DNA from: Liolophura sinensis
Lineage: Eukaryota > Mollusca > Polyplacophora > Chitonida > Chitonidae
Direction of reading: 5' to 3'
Assembly: GCF_032854445.1 (NCBI RefSeq)
Contig: NC_088300.1
Span: 54,536,984 to 54,600,983 of the forward strand
DNA length: 64,000 nt
Positions 36,436-49,480 of the stretch are shown in pieces (position 1 is the stretch's first letter; every line of letters begins with the position of its first letter). The notes beneath the pieces are model-generated. The model had not been told where the DNA came from, did not search any database, and was given only the letters and a program-made list of their open reading frames with translations. A program made the translations under genes and the position numbers.

Positions 36436-37839
36436 GTAGGTACCATCCTCGCACACTTCTTTATCATCACACCCAGTGAATCTCTCACCTCGCTGGCTGT
36501 AATGTGGTTTTCTGTCATTTGGATATGTCCCATGTCTGTGAATGTACTGTATATGACCCAAAATTTATCTATGACTAACTTCTGATTCTAAGTGGTTTAT
36601 TAGTGTTAATAAAGATGGCATAAGCATTTTGGTTTTGGACGGTGGGGTGATACCGTGCTGTGAATATGAATTTAAGCACCAAAAGTAATATATAAAGACT
36701 TAATTTTAATATTTGCCTCTAAAAATGCGCTGTTAAGTCCACTGTTTGGGTCATATACAGCATGTAAGGTGCTGGCTAGTTTCTCTGGTTTTTGTGGGTT
36801 TTTTATCTGCTAAAGTACCTTTACTGTTTGAAATGAGTTAAATATGCCTGGATTTGTAAGCATTTGTGATTTTGTAAAGCGAGGATTGAAGGATTTTTGT
36901 TTCTTGGCAAAACAAAATCTGATGATCAAAAATCCAGCAGGTTTATGACATATATACACCAATCTGTTCCATGTTTATAGCTTGACAGAGTTCGTGCTGA
37001 AAGTGATAGTAGTGATAGGAGGTTTCCTCAGAATATTGCCAAGTTTCCTTCACCCATCGTCATGCTAGTCAGAGATATTCCCCTGAACAAATAACTGATA
37101 TATGGGAATGAATGCTGATTGATTATTCTTATTCTTGATTATAACTCAAGACTTTTTTATGTATACGATGATAAGTTGTATAAGTGAGAGGAATCAAAGC
37201 ACACTGGTAAACCACCTACCTTTGGCAAGTTACCGATGAAGTGCGATGTACATGCTTGAATGTCATATTGATGGAATAAATGTTAATAGCTTTGACAGTT
37301 TTGTATTCACATTCTGAAGCAACAAAAGAGCAGTATGCATGAGATGTATTACTCTGTGGCCAGTGAAGTACTTTTAATGTTGTTCTGCCTTTCTTAACGA
37401 TGTCTTTGATTTCAGAAATGTCTCCTTGAAGGGAGTGTGAAGTAAATCACTTTAAGGTGAAATTGGTTTATCAGATTTGATTTTCAGATTGGCAGGGAGA
37501 CAGCCTGATGCTGTGACCCCTGATTTATGTGCTGAGGCATAAATCTTCATTACTTGGGAAAGTTCTGACACGGCACAAATTACAGGAGTGAGGGGGCCTA
37601 GTGGTAAAGGCTTGACTCAACTTTGTGCAGCCAAACAAGAGGCCTTCACATCAGATTAATTTCATTTTGTCTGGCCAGTTTTCACCAAGTGGTTTCAGTG
37701 AAATTTGAAATTAGTTAATAGGAGTGAAAAAAAAATCTGCTGTGAATGAGTCACCTTAAGGCAAAATTTCTGAGATGGATTTATACAAGTTTGTTTTACA
37801 CATGTAAATTGTTTGCATTATGCTGCCTTCATTTACTGC

Positions 37840-37980
37840 TGCACTAAGCAGGTAATACAACACCTTAGTGAACAGCCACTAATCTCTCTGCCAATCTCAT
37901 TAATTATTCATCATAAATAATTAAATAGTTAAACACCGTTAACCTGCAGGGCATAAAACTCTACATTCTCTGGACTTGAT
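37840..37980. promoter_or_regulatory. Candidate regulatory block, homeodomain-rich
   Basis: CATTAATTATTCAT (37898-37911) is followed by cataaataattaaatag, with several overlapping TAAT and ATTA cores within 40 bp. Noncoding. The evidence is motif clustering only. Confidence 0.25.
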
Positions 37981-39260
37981 TACTTCCTTAGATTTTAGAC
38001 ATAAAAGGGTGTAATTGATAAAAAAAAAATCATAATTATGTGATTATCAGTACATACACTGTACTACTTGAGGATGACTTTAACACTTTCCACAGGGTTT
38101 TAGGATACCGGTAAGGTAATGTCTATATTTACCAATATGTTTGTGAAGAGAAATGTGTTTTTAAGGTGTTGCATTGCTAAGTGAAATCCGTGTTAGCCAT
38201 GAGCTGGCAACAATCTTGTCTGCAGGCTAGGACCTATATTCATCTTTACTGTGAGAAGCAGACGTGTAAGTGAATGTAAGCCAATGACCCAGGTGCTCCC
38301 ATGTGTCTTCTTATTGTTCAGGTTTAATTCTGTCTGGCATGGTGTATTATCATCTGCCCAGTACTGAGACTGGGTCAGTGTGAGATGTCCAGCAGTAGCC
38401 TGAGTGACCGTTGGACCACCTGTATGAGTTTGGCTCACCTGAGGATTGGCTATGAGTGAGAAGTCACTCCGTGACTGCTTGACCTTCAGTCTCACATGTA
38501 CACAGCCTCTAAAGCCTCAGGTGCTACCACTAAGATAAAAACCACAGCTTATTATCACAATCAGTTTGTCCTTCTTCACTATCAAGATGTATGAATTATT
38601 TTACGGACACTGGTCATTTGATCTGGCATGAAGCTGTGGTATTGTCTTTATCCATTGTGTGATCATCTATTGTTTGTACATAATAAAGCCCGTGTTTATG
38701 AGGCTACACACATACATGCACATGTAACCATCATATGGATTTTAGATTTCATTACAAATCCACGCAGACTGAATCGGATATGGTTTGTCCAAGATGCGGA
38801 GGATCTTGTGTAACTTAGGTCAGATTAGACAACACATTTCTAAGTTCTCTTCTGGCCTGACCAAGCATTATGCCAAAGCATTACCCCATCATGATAGGAT
38901 TGGAATGTTAGAAAACGTGCTGGATAGTTTAGTGGAGCAGATGGGTATGAGGGTCATGGTGAAGCCGTTGAACTAATTGTGCAGCTAAGTTAAATGTGCT
39001 TACAGATGATAGGTGGGGCTTGTAGGGAGATTAGGGTCAGCTTCTCCACAACATCTGCTGCTAAGACCCTGGTGTCTCTGTGACTGTCATTAGGATTTAG
39101 AGATCACTATTGAGGGAAAGATTGGGGGAGAGGGACTTGTCAGAGGATGTGATGGAAAGTTTCCGTTGCTCTGTTCCAAAGAAATTTATTTCTTCATAAG
39201 TATAAAATATGTTAAACTTCAGGTACATTCTTGGATAGGACTCAATCAAGCCTTGGATGC

Positions 39261-39329
39261 CATTGTATAAGTGATATATCCTTGAGTACGGCGTAAAAAA
39301 AACAATCAAATAAATAAATCAATCAATCA
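39261..39329 (+). mobile_element. SINE 3'-tail fragment
   Basis: Reads cattgtataagtgatatatc, cttgagtacggcgtaaaaaa, aacaatcaaataaataaatc: the last 60-odd bases of the family plus a repeated tail that has drifted to (aatc)n. Confidence 0.88.
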
Positions 39330-39597
39330 GGCTTTGGTGAAAGAGGTTACTTGTAAGACAACGCACTCTAGACTTATAACCATTGCACCTGTATATGGTT
39401 TGGAAGTTGTTCACTCTTTACTCTCTCATTGGCATTCTTATTGTTAAAAGCAATGCTTAAGGAGTATACTATAAAATCTGATGCACCTTTGTATTTCCTT
39501 GGTGTGCATCTCTGAAATAGATCACTTGTGTAGCACAGGAATGACCAAAGTAGATATTCTAAGGTTGTCTCAGTCCAGAAACCGATGGATGAGTTGG

Positions 39598-39690
39598 ACG
39601 ACGGGATCATGAACTTATAGTAGTTCATCAGATTTATTTTAACTCCATCATTAATTGGTGTCTAGCTAGATTGTAGATTTGAATGAAAGC
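39598..39690. repeat. Diverged duplicated element, copy 1
   Basis: Contains gggatcatgaacttatagta, gttcatcagatttattttaa, ctccatcattaattggtgt. It aligns without gaps over about 70 bases to 41258-41330. It is not part of the SINE or satellite families in this window. Confidence 0.6.
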
Positions 39691-40810
39691 AGAAAATCTC
39701 TGTGTTCTACTGCAGCATAGGATTTTTTTGATAGTCCCATTAAACTACAGGAATTACATAGATAAAACATTGTACATCTACAGTTTCTTTAGTTCCTGGC
39801 TGGAAAAGAATGATGTCATTGAAGAAAAAAAAAAGCATTAGAAGATTGTAATTAGTGTCTGTTGAATGTATGCTCATGTTTTTATACCTGATTGCTTCCC
39901 TCCACCAGGACATTCAACCAGCCAGCAGACCGTTCATTAAAACTTTCTAGTAAACTTTGTCGAAACCATCTGTCCATGGTGTACCAGTTTTCTGTCAACA
40001 ATTAAAATCCTTTCACCACAGCAGATTCCCTGCAATTTCCTGCCCTATGTTATTTTCCCTAATTTGTGGGATTGTGTCTGCAGACGGGGCCCAGGTATGC
40101 AGGGAGTACCCTGGGAGGAGGGTAGCAGATTGATGGGGTAGTGCAGGCTCAAGTGGAGGTATATGATGAGAGAGGAATGGGCCTGTCAACACACATGTGC
40201 TCAGTTAATTGCCCGCCTAATTGATGTAAACATGATCAGTCTGTAAAGCCCCTCTCTGTTGCTAATGGGAAACAGATTTCCCAGCAAGAGGTGGGATCAA
40301 GGGAGACAACTTAGGCGTGGTAAATGAGTTGTTTTTGTAGTTCTTCACTTTTTGTTGAACTTAAAAGTCCTTTGTGGCATTTGGCACATTTTGTAACTTT
40401 CACTTGTTAGGAGAAGAATTCATATTAAGGATTAAGATGAAGAACTTAATATGGTTAATCTTAGTAACCATTCGGTGGAAAGTTCGAGTTTAGTACATTG
40501 TGTTGCATTTCTTTAAATTCTTACACGTAAGTTACTCTGTTATCTTAATTGCACATGTTTGACACTGACTTTAACAGGATATACGTACTTATAAATGTAG
40601 TTAGATGTACACACAGAGCTGGTTTGATTGTTTTTGCTGGCAGCTTAGCGCTTGAGACCTTAATGTAGTACATGTATTGAGACTTGTCAGATGTTGGGCT
40701 GAGGCTATGCTCAGTTTCTTCCACTCATAATTCTCACTGCCACCATTCAAATAGAGATTTAACGTATACTTTGACGAGGCTGTTGATCATACTGACTTTA
40801 TTTAATTATT

Positions 40811-40848
40811 CCTGGTTTCCTCCCACCATAATAAATTCAAATAAATAC
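40811..40848 (+). mobile_element. Short SINE remnant, core joined to tail
   Basis: ctggtttcctcccaccataat matches the SINE core, but is followed almost at once by aaattcaaataaatacc, the tail. The roughly 60 bases normally between them are missing, which points to an internal deletion. Confidence 0.55.
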
Positions 40849-41199
40849 CTGTAACTATATCATTGAATTACTGACTACTTTTTCAGTTGTAGTTTTACAC
40901 CAAACAAGTAGTACAAGTTCAGTCTAACCAGTTGTACATTGTAGAATGACATTGCCCGAATTTGAACCTCTTGCACTGTGACTTAGCAGCCTTAGTACTT
41001 TTCTATCTGAGTTGGAAAAGAAAGAACTAAATAACATTGTTCATCTTATTTTTGCAAGCATACAACAGGAGGAAGTAAAAGTTTATATTTATTGTGATTT
41101 TACAGCTAGAGTTGTGTCACAGTATGCATGTCAAGCTAAGTTGAAAAGTTAACCCACAGTGTTAGTGATGGACTTGTACTTGGTTTAACCCAGGCTCTT

Positions 41200-42120
41200 C
41201 AGATGGTGGTGGATTGCACTGTCACCTCATCCCAGACACAGAGCAGTGAGGGGGAGAGCGGGGTCATGGCCTTAGAGTAGTTCATCAGCTTCATTGTTAC
41301 TCCATCATTAGCTGGTATTTAACAGAGGAAAAGATCGCCATTTTGAACAAAAGCAAAAAGTCCACTAATTCCACTTCATCTCCATATTTTGCCGCCGTGG
41401 CCTATTATGTTGTATGATTTATTGCAGACGTCCAGTATTGGGCAAACAATACCAGAGATAAGATCTCTCCTGCTCCCTCTCCCAATACCCTGCTGATGAG
41501 TTGAAGCTCCATAATTTTACCCACTCCCATTCATGGCAGGTGGAAGAATCAAGCGTAATTTCCTCCCTCCCTCCCTAAGATGCTGTCTCAGAGGCTGCTA
41601 TCAGTATCTATCTCTGGGAGCCACGGGGATGGAAAAATTCCCAATTTCCTGGCTACTGCAGTAATAGGAATTCAGTTGAGTGTCCATTGTCCACTTTGCT
41701 TTATTAAGCATTCATTTTCCTCTCACACAGTGGCCAAGTAATGAAACTTCCTCTGAGTTGTTCCCTTAGTTACGGAAAGACCCTAGAGAAATTGGTATTT
41801 GTTTTGTCCCCTTGTTAATTGTTTTTCTAGTGTACGCCATATTGAATGGGAATAAATCGCAGTTAATGGGCAGCAGCAAAGTTTGATACAGGAGCATTTC
41901 AAGTGTGAAATAAAGGCCCCCAATGTAATTTTGGCCCCTTGTCATGTGTGAATTTGTTATTGTGATGGTAATGGGAGTTGTGGGTTTGCCTGGCAGGCAT
42001 GGGGGGAAGTCCAGGCAGGCTTGGCTGGGCTGATGGGGGTCTCGGGGTTCCATGAATAAATCACCACTAATGAGTGATCTCTTCAGATTAACACCTCTCT
42101 CTAGCCACAGTCTGACTCAG
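41200..42120. promoter_or_regulatory. Candidate intronic regulatory block
   Basis: A long GC-richer stretch with no supportable exon. It includes the second copy of the duplicated element (41258-41330), pyrimidine-rich tracts (tttcctccctccctccctaa) and a G-rich part (about 41990-42050). It looks like low-repeat sequence of the kind conserved around developmental genes, but conservation is untested. Confidence 0.25.
41258..41330. repeat. Diverged duplicated element, copy 2
   Basis: Contains ggggtcatggccttagagta, gttcatcagcttcattgtta, ctccatcattagctggtat, matching copy 1 about 1.66 kb away in the same orientation. Substitutions show no third-codon-position bias in the one open frame, so nucleotide-level rather than protein-level constraint or shared origin is more likely. 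Confidence 0.6.
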
Positions 42121-43543
42121 TGTCAACAGTCCCCGATGTACTTACATCATCCACCACCACCATAAGCCCTTAAGCTCTAACCTCCTGTTTGGTACAGTAC
42201 ATGGATCTTCAGTCAGTACCTTAACCCTGACCTAGGTACCTTCTAGGTTTCCAGAGTGGCCTGGACTAGGGTCATTGAGGGATGGTCAAACATAATTGGT
42301 GAAGTATATGACCACTTGACATTGCCATTGCCATTGCCAGTTCAGTGCCTGAGTGTGGACTTATTCGTGTAGATGAATGTACAAAGTTACTTTTTGGTGC
42401 ATGGGATTCCATGCCCGAAATTTGTGCCATGATAGGGAAATATCAAGTTCAAAGTCATTTGTTGCTAAAGGTAAAAATAGTCCCTCTCTATTATGTGGCT
42501 TGTCAAAAATGTTAGGCAACTTTGTTGATATTAATTTACCGATAACCTGTCTCGCCATTTTCTGGATACACAAATCTGTCCTTTCAACGACAACTTTCCT
42601 TCAACAACTTCTCAAGTTCACAGGTGTTCTCCGTCATTAGTTTACTGTAAATAAATTTTGTGAAATTTCTTATCAGGCTCCCGTCCTATAGTAAGTATAA
42701 TAAAAAATAGTTGCCTAACACTTCTGACAGTTACTTGGAACAGGAGGACATTTTCTACCTTCAGTGATAAAAGAGCGCAAACTCGAAACTCCCCAGTGGT
42801 ACATCTTAATATCTTTCAGGATGACTTTCTGAACAAGTTGTAATTTATTATTAGGAGCACATACTCAGTACTAGAAAAATTGAAAAGTGTTTCATACAAC
42901 GTCTCTGTACAAGTTCTAGGACCTGGCTAGAAGTGCATATTCACATGTAGTATTTCACCCATTTTTGCAAAGAAAGGAATGCAGTACTGGCAGAAGTGGT
43001 GGTTGTGTACATGCGTGTACTTCCATGTAAGGCTGCATGAAGTTTAATTGTTGAACAGGCCCTAGTACATCCAACCATTTTACAACAGTTAGAGATGCAC
43101 ACGTAGCTAAACATTTGATGATGCTGTAATATGCGTTCTGTATGCATGTATATTTGTACTCTTTTTACCTTCCAACACAGAACACATTAAACTTGAGTGA
43201 GTCAGTTCTTAGGGTTTAAAGTCGTACCCAACAATTTTTCATTCATGATGACAAAGGATTCCTTAGAGCGTATGTAATATGCCTCCTTGTTGCAGGATGA
43301 ATTTCCACTGCTCCTTTATTCAATGCTGCTTCACTGAGACAACTTTCCTGAAGGCAAGTAAGCCAGCCCGCCCGATACTGATATGGGTCAGCCAGTCATT
43401 GCACTATCCCCTTCATGCTGAACACGAAGCAAGGAAGTTACAAATTCCTCTTTTTTCAAAATCATAGGTGTGACCCAACCAAGGATTGACCCTGGATCTA
43501 CCACCCCCAAAGTGGACAAATACAGCTATGAGAAACTGTTATT

Positions 43544-43833
43544 CATTACAACCCACAACACACTATAATGCAACACACAATACACTATGACACAGCCCAA
43601 AACACACTACATTACAACCCACAACACACTATAATGCAACACACAATACACTATGACACAGCCCAAAACACACTACATTACAACCCACAACACGCTATAA
43701 TGCAACACACAATACACTATGACACAGCCCAAAACACACTACATTACAACCCACAACACACTATAATGCAACACACAATACACTATGACACAGCCCAAAA
43801 CACACTACATTACAACCCACAACACGCTATAAT
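43544..43833. repeat. 66-bp minisatellite with alternating variants
   Basis: Four complete copies of a 66-bp unit (atgcaacacacaatacacta, tgacacagcccaaaacacac, tacattacaacccacaacac, rctata) plus a partial leading copy. Successive units alternate between cacactata and cacgctata, so the real repeat is a 132-bp dimer. Subrepeats of about 22 bp built on acaacacacta are visible. Because 66 is divisible by three, one frame stays open (22-residue repeat beginning MQHTIHYDTAQN), but no splice or start evidence supports translation. Confidence 0.95.
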
Positions 43834-44087
43834 ATAGACAAGACAAGATGTAATACATATAACAAGAAAATAAAGTAAAATAACCCTAGTACATACACTT
43901 TTTAGAAATACAACCTTCAACAGCCTTAAATTTTAAACACCCTCTAACTTAGCATTCAGCACCTACTTGTATCGGTTCAACAGACGTCATCCTCCAACAT
44001 GGCCCTCAACTTGTATTTCCAGGACATATTAGTAATGCTTAGTAAGGGAAAACCTAATTGTGGTAACAACTAATGCAAAACTTAATG

Positions 44088-44322
44088 CGCTAGCGCAGCG
44101 TAATGACCCAGGATTCTCTCACCAATGCGGTCGCTGTGAGTTCAAGTCCAGCTCATGCTGGCTTCCTCACCGGCTGTACGTGGGAAGGTCCTCCAGCAAC
44201 CTGCAGTTTGTCGTGGGTTTCCCCCTGGGTCTGCCCGGTTTCCATCCATCATAGTGCTGACCGGCGTCGTGTAAGTGAAATATTCTTGAGTACGGCGTAA
44301 AACACCAATCAAATAAATAAAT
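44088..44322 (+). mobile_element. 5'-truncated SINE with exact 11-bp target-site duplication
   Basis: Begins just after the A box (cgctagcgcagcgtaatgac), then has a B-box-like gagttcaagtcc, the core (cccggtttccatccatcata) and a complete 3' end (tacggcgtaaaacaccaatc, aaataaataaat). aaaacttaatg flanks it exactly at 44077-44087 and 44323-44333. The intact duplication and clean tail suggest a fairly recent insertion although the internal promoter is incomplete. Confidence 0.95.
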
Positions 44323-45154
44323 AAAACTTAATGTACCCCTGTGAAAACTATCATTCATTTTTCTTTTTGGCAGTAATTGAAGTTATTTACAGAACGAGAT
44401 GTACAGCGTGGCTTAAGTCATTAATGTATTTGATGTGTGTAACAACTTACAGTGGGTAGGATTCACATCTCATCGATAACAAAACCCTTAAGGATGTCTA
44501 CATAGAAACTTTATTACATGAGGTAATATCAAAGTATTACAGGTGTGATACTAAATTTGGCTGATTTTTAGATCTTCTATATGGTTCAGTTTTGTGCTGT
44601 GGTAAGGTACATATAGCATGTAATATTATGCTTAAAATACAATAACGGTTTGAAAAGAAATTAATGTACATGTGCAAGCATGTAAATCATTCTGATCAAA
44701 TACCATTGCATTTACTTGATGTCTCCTCATGGACAGAACATATACTCTACTCAGAAATGTTTTTTGCACTCAATTTTATAAATTCTTCTACACAGATTTA
44801 TTTTGTGTCTCATGGATTTGTGTCTGTTTGACAAGAAAAGTTAACGTCGGTTACTATTGTACAAATTTTATATGATCTTTCATGATACAAGCTTGAACTT
44901 GAATCTCTGGCAACTACTGAAAAATTCAGATACTTTAGGACAAACAAAAAAAAAAGAGTTCCTAGAAGAAAAAACTGAAACAGATTTCTTCTTTTTTTTT
45001 TCACAAGAAATGGAATCTCGAATTTGCCCCACATACAATCATGAGTTTTTTGTTTTCTTTTTTTCTAGATGTATAAGTTTACCTCGATTCCAACATTCCA
45101 GCTTTCTGAAGCTATGTTCTTCAACCATAAAACTGACTGGCATTGATTAGGTCA

Positions 45155-45199
45155 AATATTTTTATGGCATAAAACTGCAATCAAATAGATAAAATAAAG
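45155..45199 (+). mobile_element. Possible SINE 3'-tail remnant
   Basis: aatatttttatggcataaaa, ctgcaatcaaatagataaaa resembles the family 3' end with many changes. A chance AT-rich match cannot be excluded. Confidence 0.3.
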
Positions 45200-48100
45200 A
45201 TTTAATTTTTAAATGTCATTGCTGTACATTTTGTAATATTTCTTTTCTGAAATTTCTTGACTGATACATGTATGTTGTCAACATTGTTTTTTGGTTAGGT
45301 GTGTAAGTATGAAAACAGTTGCTCATTACAAATCTGTATACCTACACAAAGATTGATCATTGGCCCTAACTATATGTACGTGTGATGACAGGCTTTAGAA
45401 TAGGAGATGCACATGTACATGTTAGAGCATAGAAAAGAGCAGTCCCATGTTCACATTGTCATCTTTTGCTATGGAGAACCTGATAGGTTTATGTTACTTT
45501 CTCTCGTTAACGATTACACAAGGCTTCAGGCAACAACTGGCTCGTTATTGATATGTTATTTTTACCTGTAAGGATTCTGCAGTTACAGTCGGTTTGACAG
45601 TCACTGAAATAAATGCATCCTCCAAAGGAACCTGTAATAAATAAGGCAGTATTAAGCCAGGTAGTTGAAGGTCTTCATACAAGACCATTAGTATAGTCCT
45701 CTGCCTCTTCAGCTGCTTAGTCATTCATCTCCACAGATGCTGCCAGCGTCTGCCTTCTTTTCCTAGTCTTGCATACTCGTCTCTACATACTGCTTCGAAA
45801 TGTTTTGTTCTTGGAAATATGTCGTAAAGAAAAAGAGCTTTGGAAACACTGTGGTACTCTATAGAAAACCCTTTAAAAAGGAGTACATTTAGTTTATGGA
45901 ATGTAAAAAGAAAATACTGACCTTTGATTTTGTGCTCTCTGTTGAGTACATTTAATATCCATTTTCTGTCGTACAAGGCTGAGGAAGTCCATCTGGTTAT
46001 TATGTGATAAATTAATTCACAGGAATTCCTGCAATATTGAGAATTTTATAATACACAGATGCGCATTTAAATCTTACATCTAGTTGGTTTTATAACTTTG
46101 TACCCAAACTTTCCACATTTGATCGTCTTTACGTTTACATGTAACTCAACCTACAGTTTTGAACATCATATTACCAATATAAAAATATTCAGTTCCTTGG
46201 GAAAAAAACATTTTATTGGTATTTTTCCTATTTACTACTTTCCTGAACCAAAGCATTGGGTGTGACTTTACTGTCTGGCAAAGAAAAGGTTTTGTTGCAA
46301 TTGTAACTATTCATATCTTTCAATGACTTCAGGCAAAATAAAAAAAATTCTGCTAGGTTACTTTGAAGGTATGGTTACCATAGCCTATGTAGACTTTTGC
46401 GTGTTTATCAGCAGGAAGATAAATATCTCTTCTTTTGTTTCTGTATTCTCTGATAAACTTTGCGTGCTGAATATGGTTGACAAACTCAGACAAAAATCAA
46501 ACAAATTGTTGAATTAAACATTGAAAGTGCCCTTAGTCCCCTGTCAGTGGAAGAGGGTTGTGTATTCAACAATGCCTGTGGTAAAACACAAGTTTATACC
46601 TTGTCCCATGCTGGTGAATACCCCCAGCTTGTGGTCCTCAGCACTGTTGACTTTTCCTGAACTTCTTTATTCTTTCCATTTGTGTCACATCATGATTGAG
46701 AATGTCATCAGAAATTCCATGGAAAGCGATGAGAATAGGAAGTGAGTATTAATTATGCAGGCGGGAAGGCCGGCCAGGTAGATCTATGTGTACACTTCTG
46801 ATATGCATGGATGAACCACCAGTGGAAGACAAATCATGGCTTTTGCAACACCACTGAATAGAGATATCCTTAATAGCCCTTATCATTGGAGCAGGGGAGT
46901 TAAAAATTCATGTCTTTTCTTGGAGTATTGTAAAATATGAGTTAGTGGATCGTGTCAATGGCTGGGTTGATGCTTGGGAACTCAGTTGCCCTGTCAGCCT
47001 GAGGCCCTGTCTGTGGAGGTTTTGTAGCTTCCCCCGGAACTCTTTTATCTAACGAGTGGATTTGTTAATTCAGCCATTGGTCACCGGTGATCTGGTTCAT
47101 CAAACAATGATCACACTCACGTTGGAGCGGACGTCACCACAGGCTACAGTACTTGCAAACACGCAAGGACACCCCATCAATCCAGCACAACTTGTCATTG
47201 GAAGAACAAAGACATGCACATTTAAACCACCGATAACTAGTATCATGTGGAAACAAGGAAAGGCCAAGAAGTTGTATAACAGCTTACATTTAGTGTTTTT
47301 GTCACAGCAGGTTTCCTTTCATTTCTGCATTCCATTCTAAGCTGAAGAATTGTTGTTTCTTGTTTTTTCTTCTGTGGATGGTCTGAAATGATGCCTTTCT
47401 AATGACTAATTAAACTTTTTTGTATGTACAGATCTATATATGATGGGGAAATGAAGGATTCAGTGACATTATTAAAGAGTAATGTGATCTTTGATAAGTT
47501 GCATTCCATGATTTAGAGCTTCCGAAATGGAACAACTGAGAAATGTACACCTGAATACATTGATTAATGATATTAGAGGGAAAACAGGATCTGATGTTTG
47601 TCTGTTATTTGTGCAGGGCTCATCCAGGCCCTTTGGTCTGGTGAGAACCATTCTTGGCTGTGTGGATTTAGCTGTCTTGTCCAGAGCAAAAATGGAGGCC
47701 AAAGTGGCCTCTCCATAAGTCCATTTGTATGCTACTCAGTTGTTAAATATTGAGACAGGGGGAGAAAAGAAGTAGAAAGATAAAACAAAACAGCATGCAG
47801 ATTTTCCGCTTACTCTACAAATCTGTCATTGAATCACAATTTCAGATTATTTCCACATTATCTGTCTCTTCACAGTGGCCTGGAGTGAGGCTTTTAGATG
47901 GTTATATTGTGTAATGTTAGCTGTGGTTGTGTGGCCAAGTGGCTGAGGCATTGTCTCAAGAGCTAATATCATCTCATGTGGTACAGAGCTTATGCATTAT
48001 GATATTGTATGGTTGTCCTGTTGGCTTGGTCTCATCTTGCCCTGCAGTCCACTGAGATTTGTCCTCAGCACTGTTTTTTTCTCTTCTCCCCTCCCCCCTC

Positions 48101-49009
48101 ATCGGGATCAATTACCGTGGCAGGGAGGTGTTTATTCAGCACAGACACAAGTGGCTAGTGTATAGAGCCCACTGACAGAAACTGTTTAATTTGCCATTGT
48201 GTTGGACTGAGGAAAAATCTATAACCATTTCCTGATGGAGCAATGTGTCAACAAAAGAACTAACAATAATGTGGCTAAGAATCCTGCCTGTAACAATAGC
48301 TCTTTATAATTATGTTTGATCCACTTCACCAGTATGTTTCAATAAAAACCTCAGTGTGTACTGATGGTCAGAGAAATACAAGAGATTTTAGTCATCTAAA
48401 ATGCCCTTTGCTTCAGGCTGAGTGTAACTTTTCTTACACATATGTGTATAATTTGTGTGTAATCTAAATCTTCAGTAATTTTCAGCCAGCAAAGTATAAT
48501 TTTATTTACAGTTAAAAGATATTGTAGAGTGAAATGTATTGTTTAGGTCAGGGCACATGTAAACTTCACAGAAATTATGACACACCATGTCCAATTCAGA
48601 CAACATTCCTCTTATATGCCAAAACATGTGAAACGTCTGTGGTCGAATTTGTAGCAGATTAACAATGCACATTGTACAGATATGAAGTTTTTTCTTCATC
48701 TTAAAAGTGTTTTGTATGCCATTTGATTACTTCTTTAAAGAATTATTACATGGAAAAGTTGTTTTTTTTAACCAGTTTACCAAAGTTAGTGGTTTACTGG
48801 CATTTAGTGTATATATACTCTTATGTGGTTTTATGTAACAAAAAGTAAATATTACAAGCATATGGAGGTAGTGTTGTGAGCTTTAAAATCTGGTATTCTG
48901 ATAGTTTAATCCCATTTTCACACTCCCTTTTTCAAAGCTAGAGTCTTAGTAATTGTGGTGGATTGGCAAAGACACTGAAAGTTGAACACAATCATTTATT
49001 CATAGATCA

Positions 49010-49480
49010 AGGGAAAATATTGCCCCGATCTATTAGTTGATGTCAGAGACTCCAGTGGTGAAGCCCTCTACAGGAACCTGCCTCTCTGAGAAAACCTTGT
49101 TTAACTCCATTAGTCCTGTGACAAACTCAACATTTCCTGATGTGGCCCCTCGGAAATTTACAGCAATCCCGGCCAAGATTCCTGTAGAGCTAAACATTTA
49201 ACTGATTAGGCTTTGTGATTCTTTGACACAGTCCAGTGTGACTCGTTAATCACCAAGCCAGACCTCATAGCATTAAGCTTCCAAATCTCGGCTTAACAAT
49301 TCATGAAGATACCTCTGCAACTCCCCATGTCAGATCACGAGGGGTCGATTCCGCACTGCATGATACAAATATAAGCCCTTGTTTTCCATCAAGCAAGGTT
49401 AACAGTCGATTTGGAGAGTTCTGAATGTGCTCATGAAAGTTTGATCAGCTCTCCGTCTTCCATCAAATCTGCTTTCATAT
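49010..49480. promoter_or_regulatory. Candidate intronic regulatory block
   Basis: Base composition is more balanced than the surroundings. It includes ctgattagg, ctcgttaatcacc and gcttaacaattcatg. There is no coding signal and no repeat match in the window. Function is inferred and unverified. Confidence 0.22.

Noticed and set aside
37130-37200. actcaagactttttt followed by gttgtataagtgagagg, resembling opposed SINE ends
   Set aside because: The matches are short and gapped, and the core is absent. Chance in AT-rich DNA is likely.
37590-37640. ggggcctagtggtaaaggc as a tRNA gene
   Set aside because: Only an A-box-like stretch is present; no B box, anticodon arm or acceptor stem can be drawn.
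39374-41330. Duplicated exon reading with a shared LMNY-K-M-P pattern on the minus strand
   Set aside because: Changes between the two copies are not biased to third positions, and stops lie just upstream in both. Nucleotide-level similarity is the simpler explanation.
43568-43837. 89-codon open frame across the minisatellite
   Set aside because: It is a consequence of a 66-bp unit and has no supporting gene structure.
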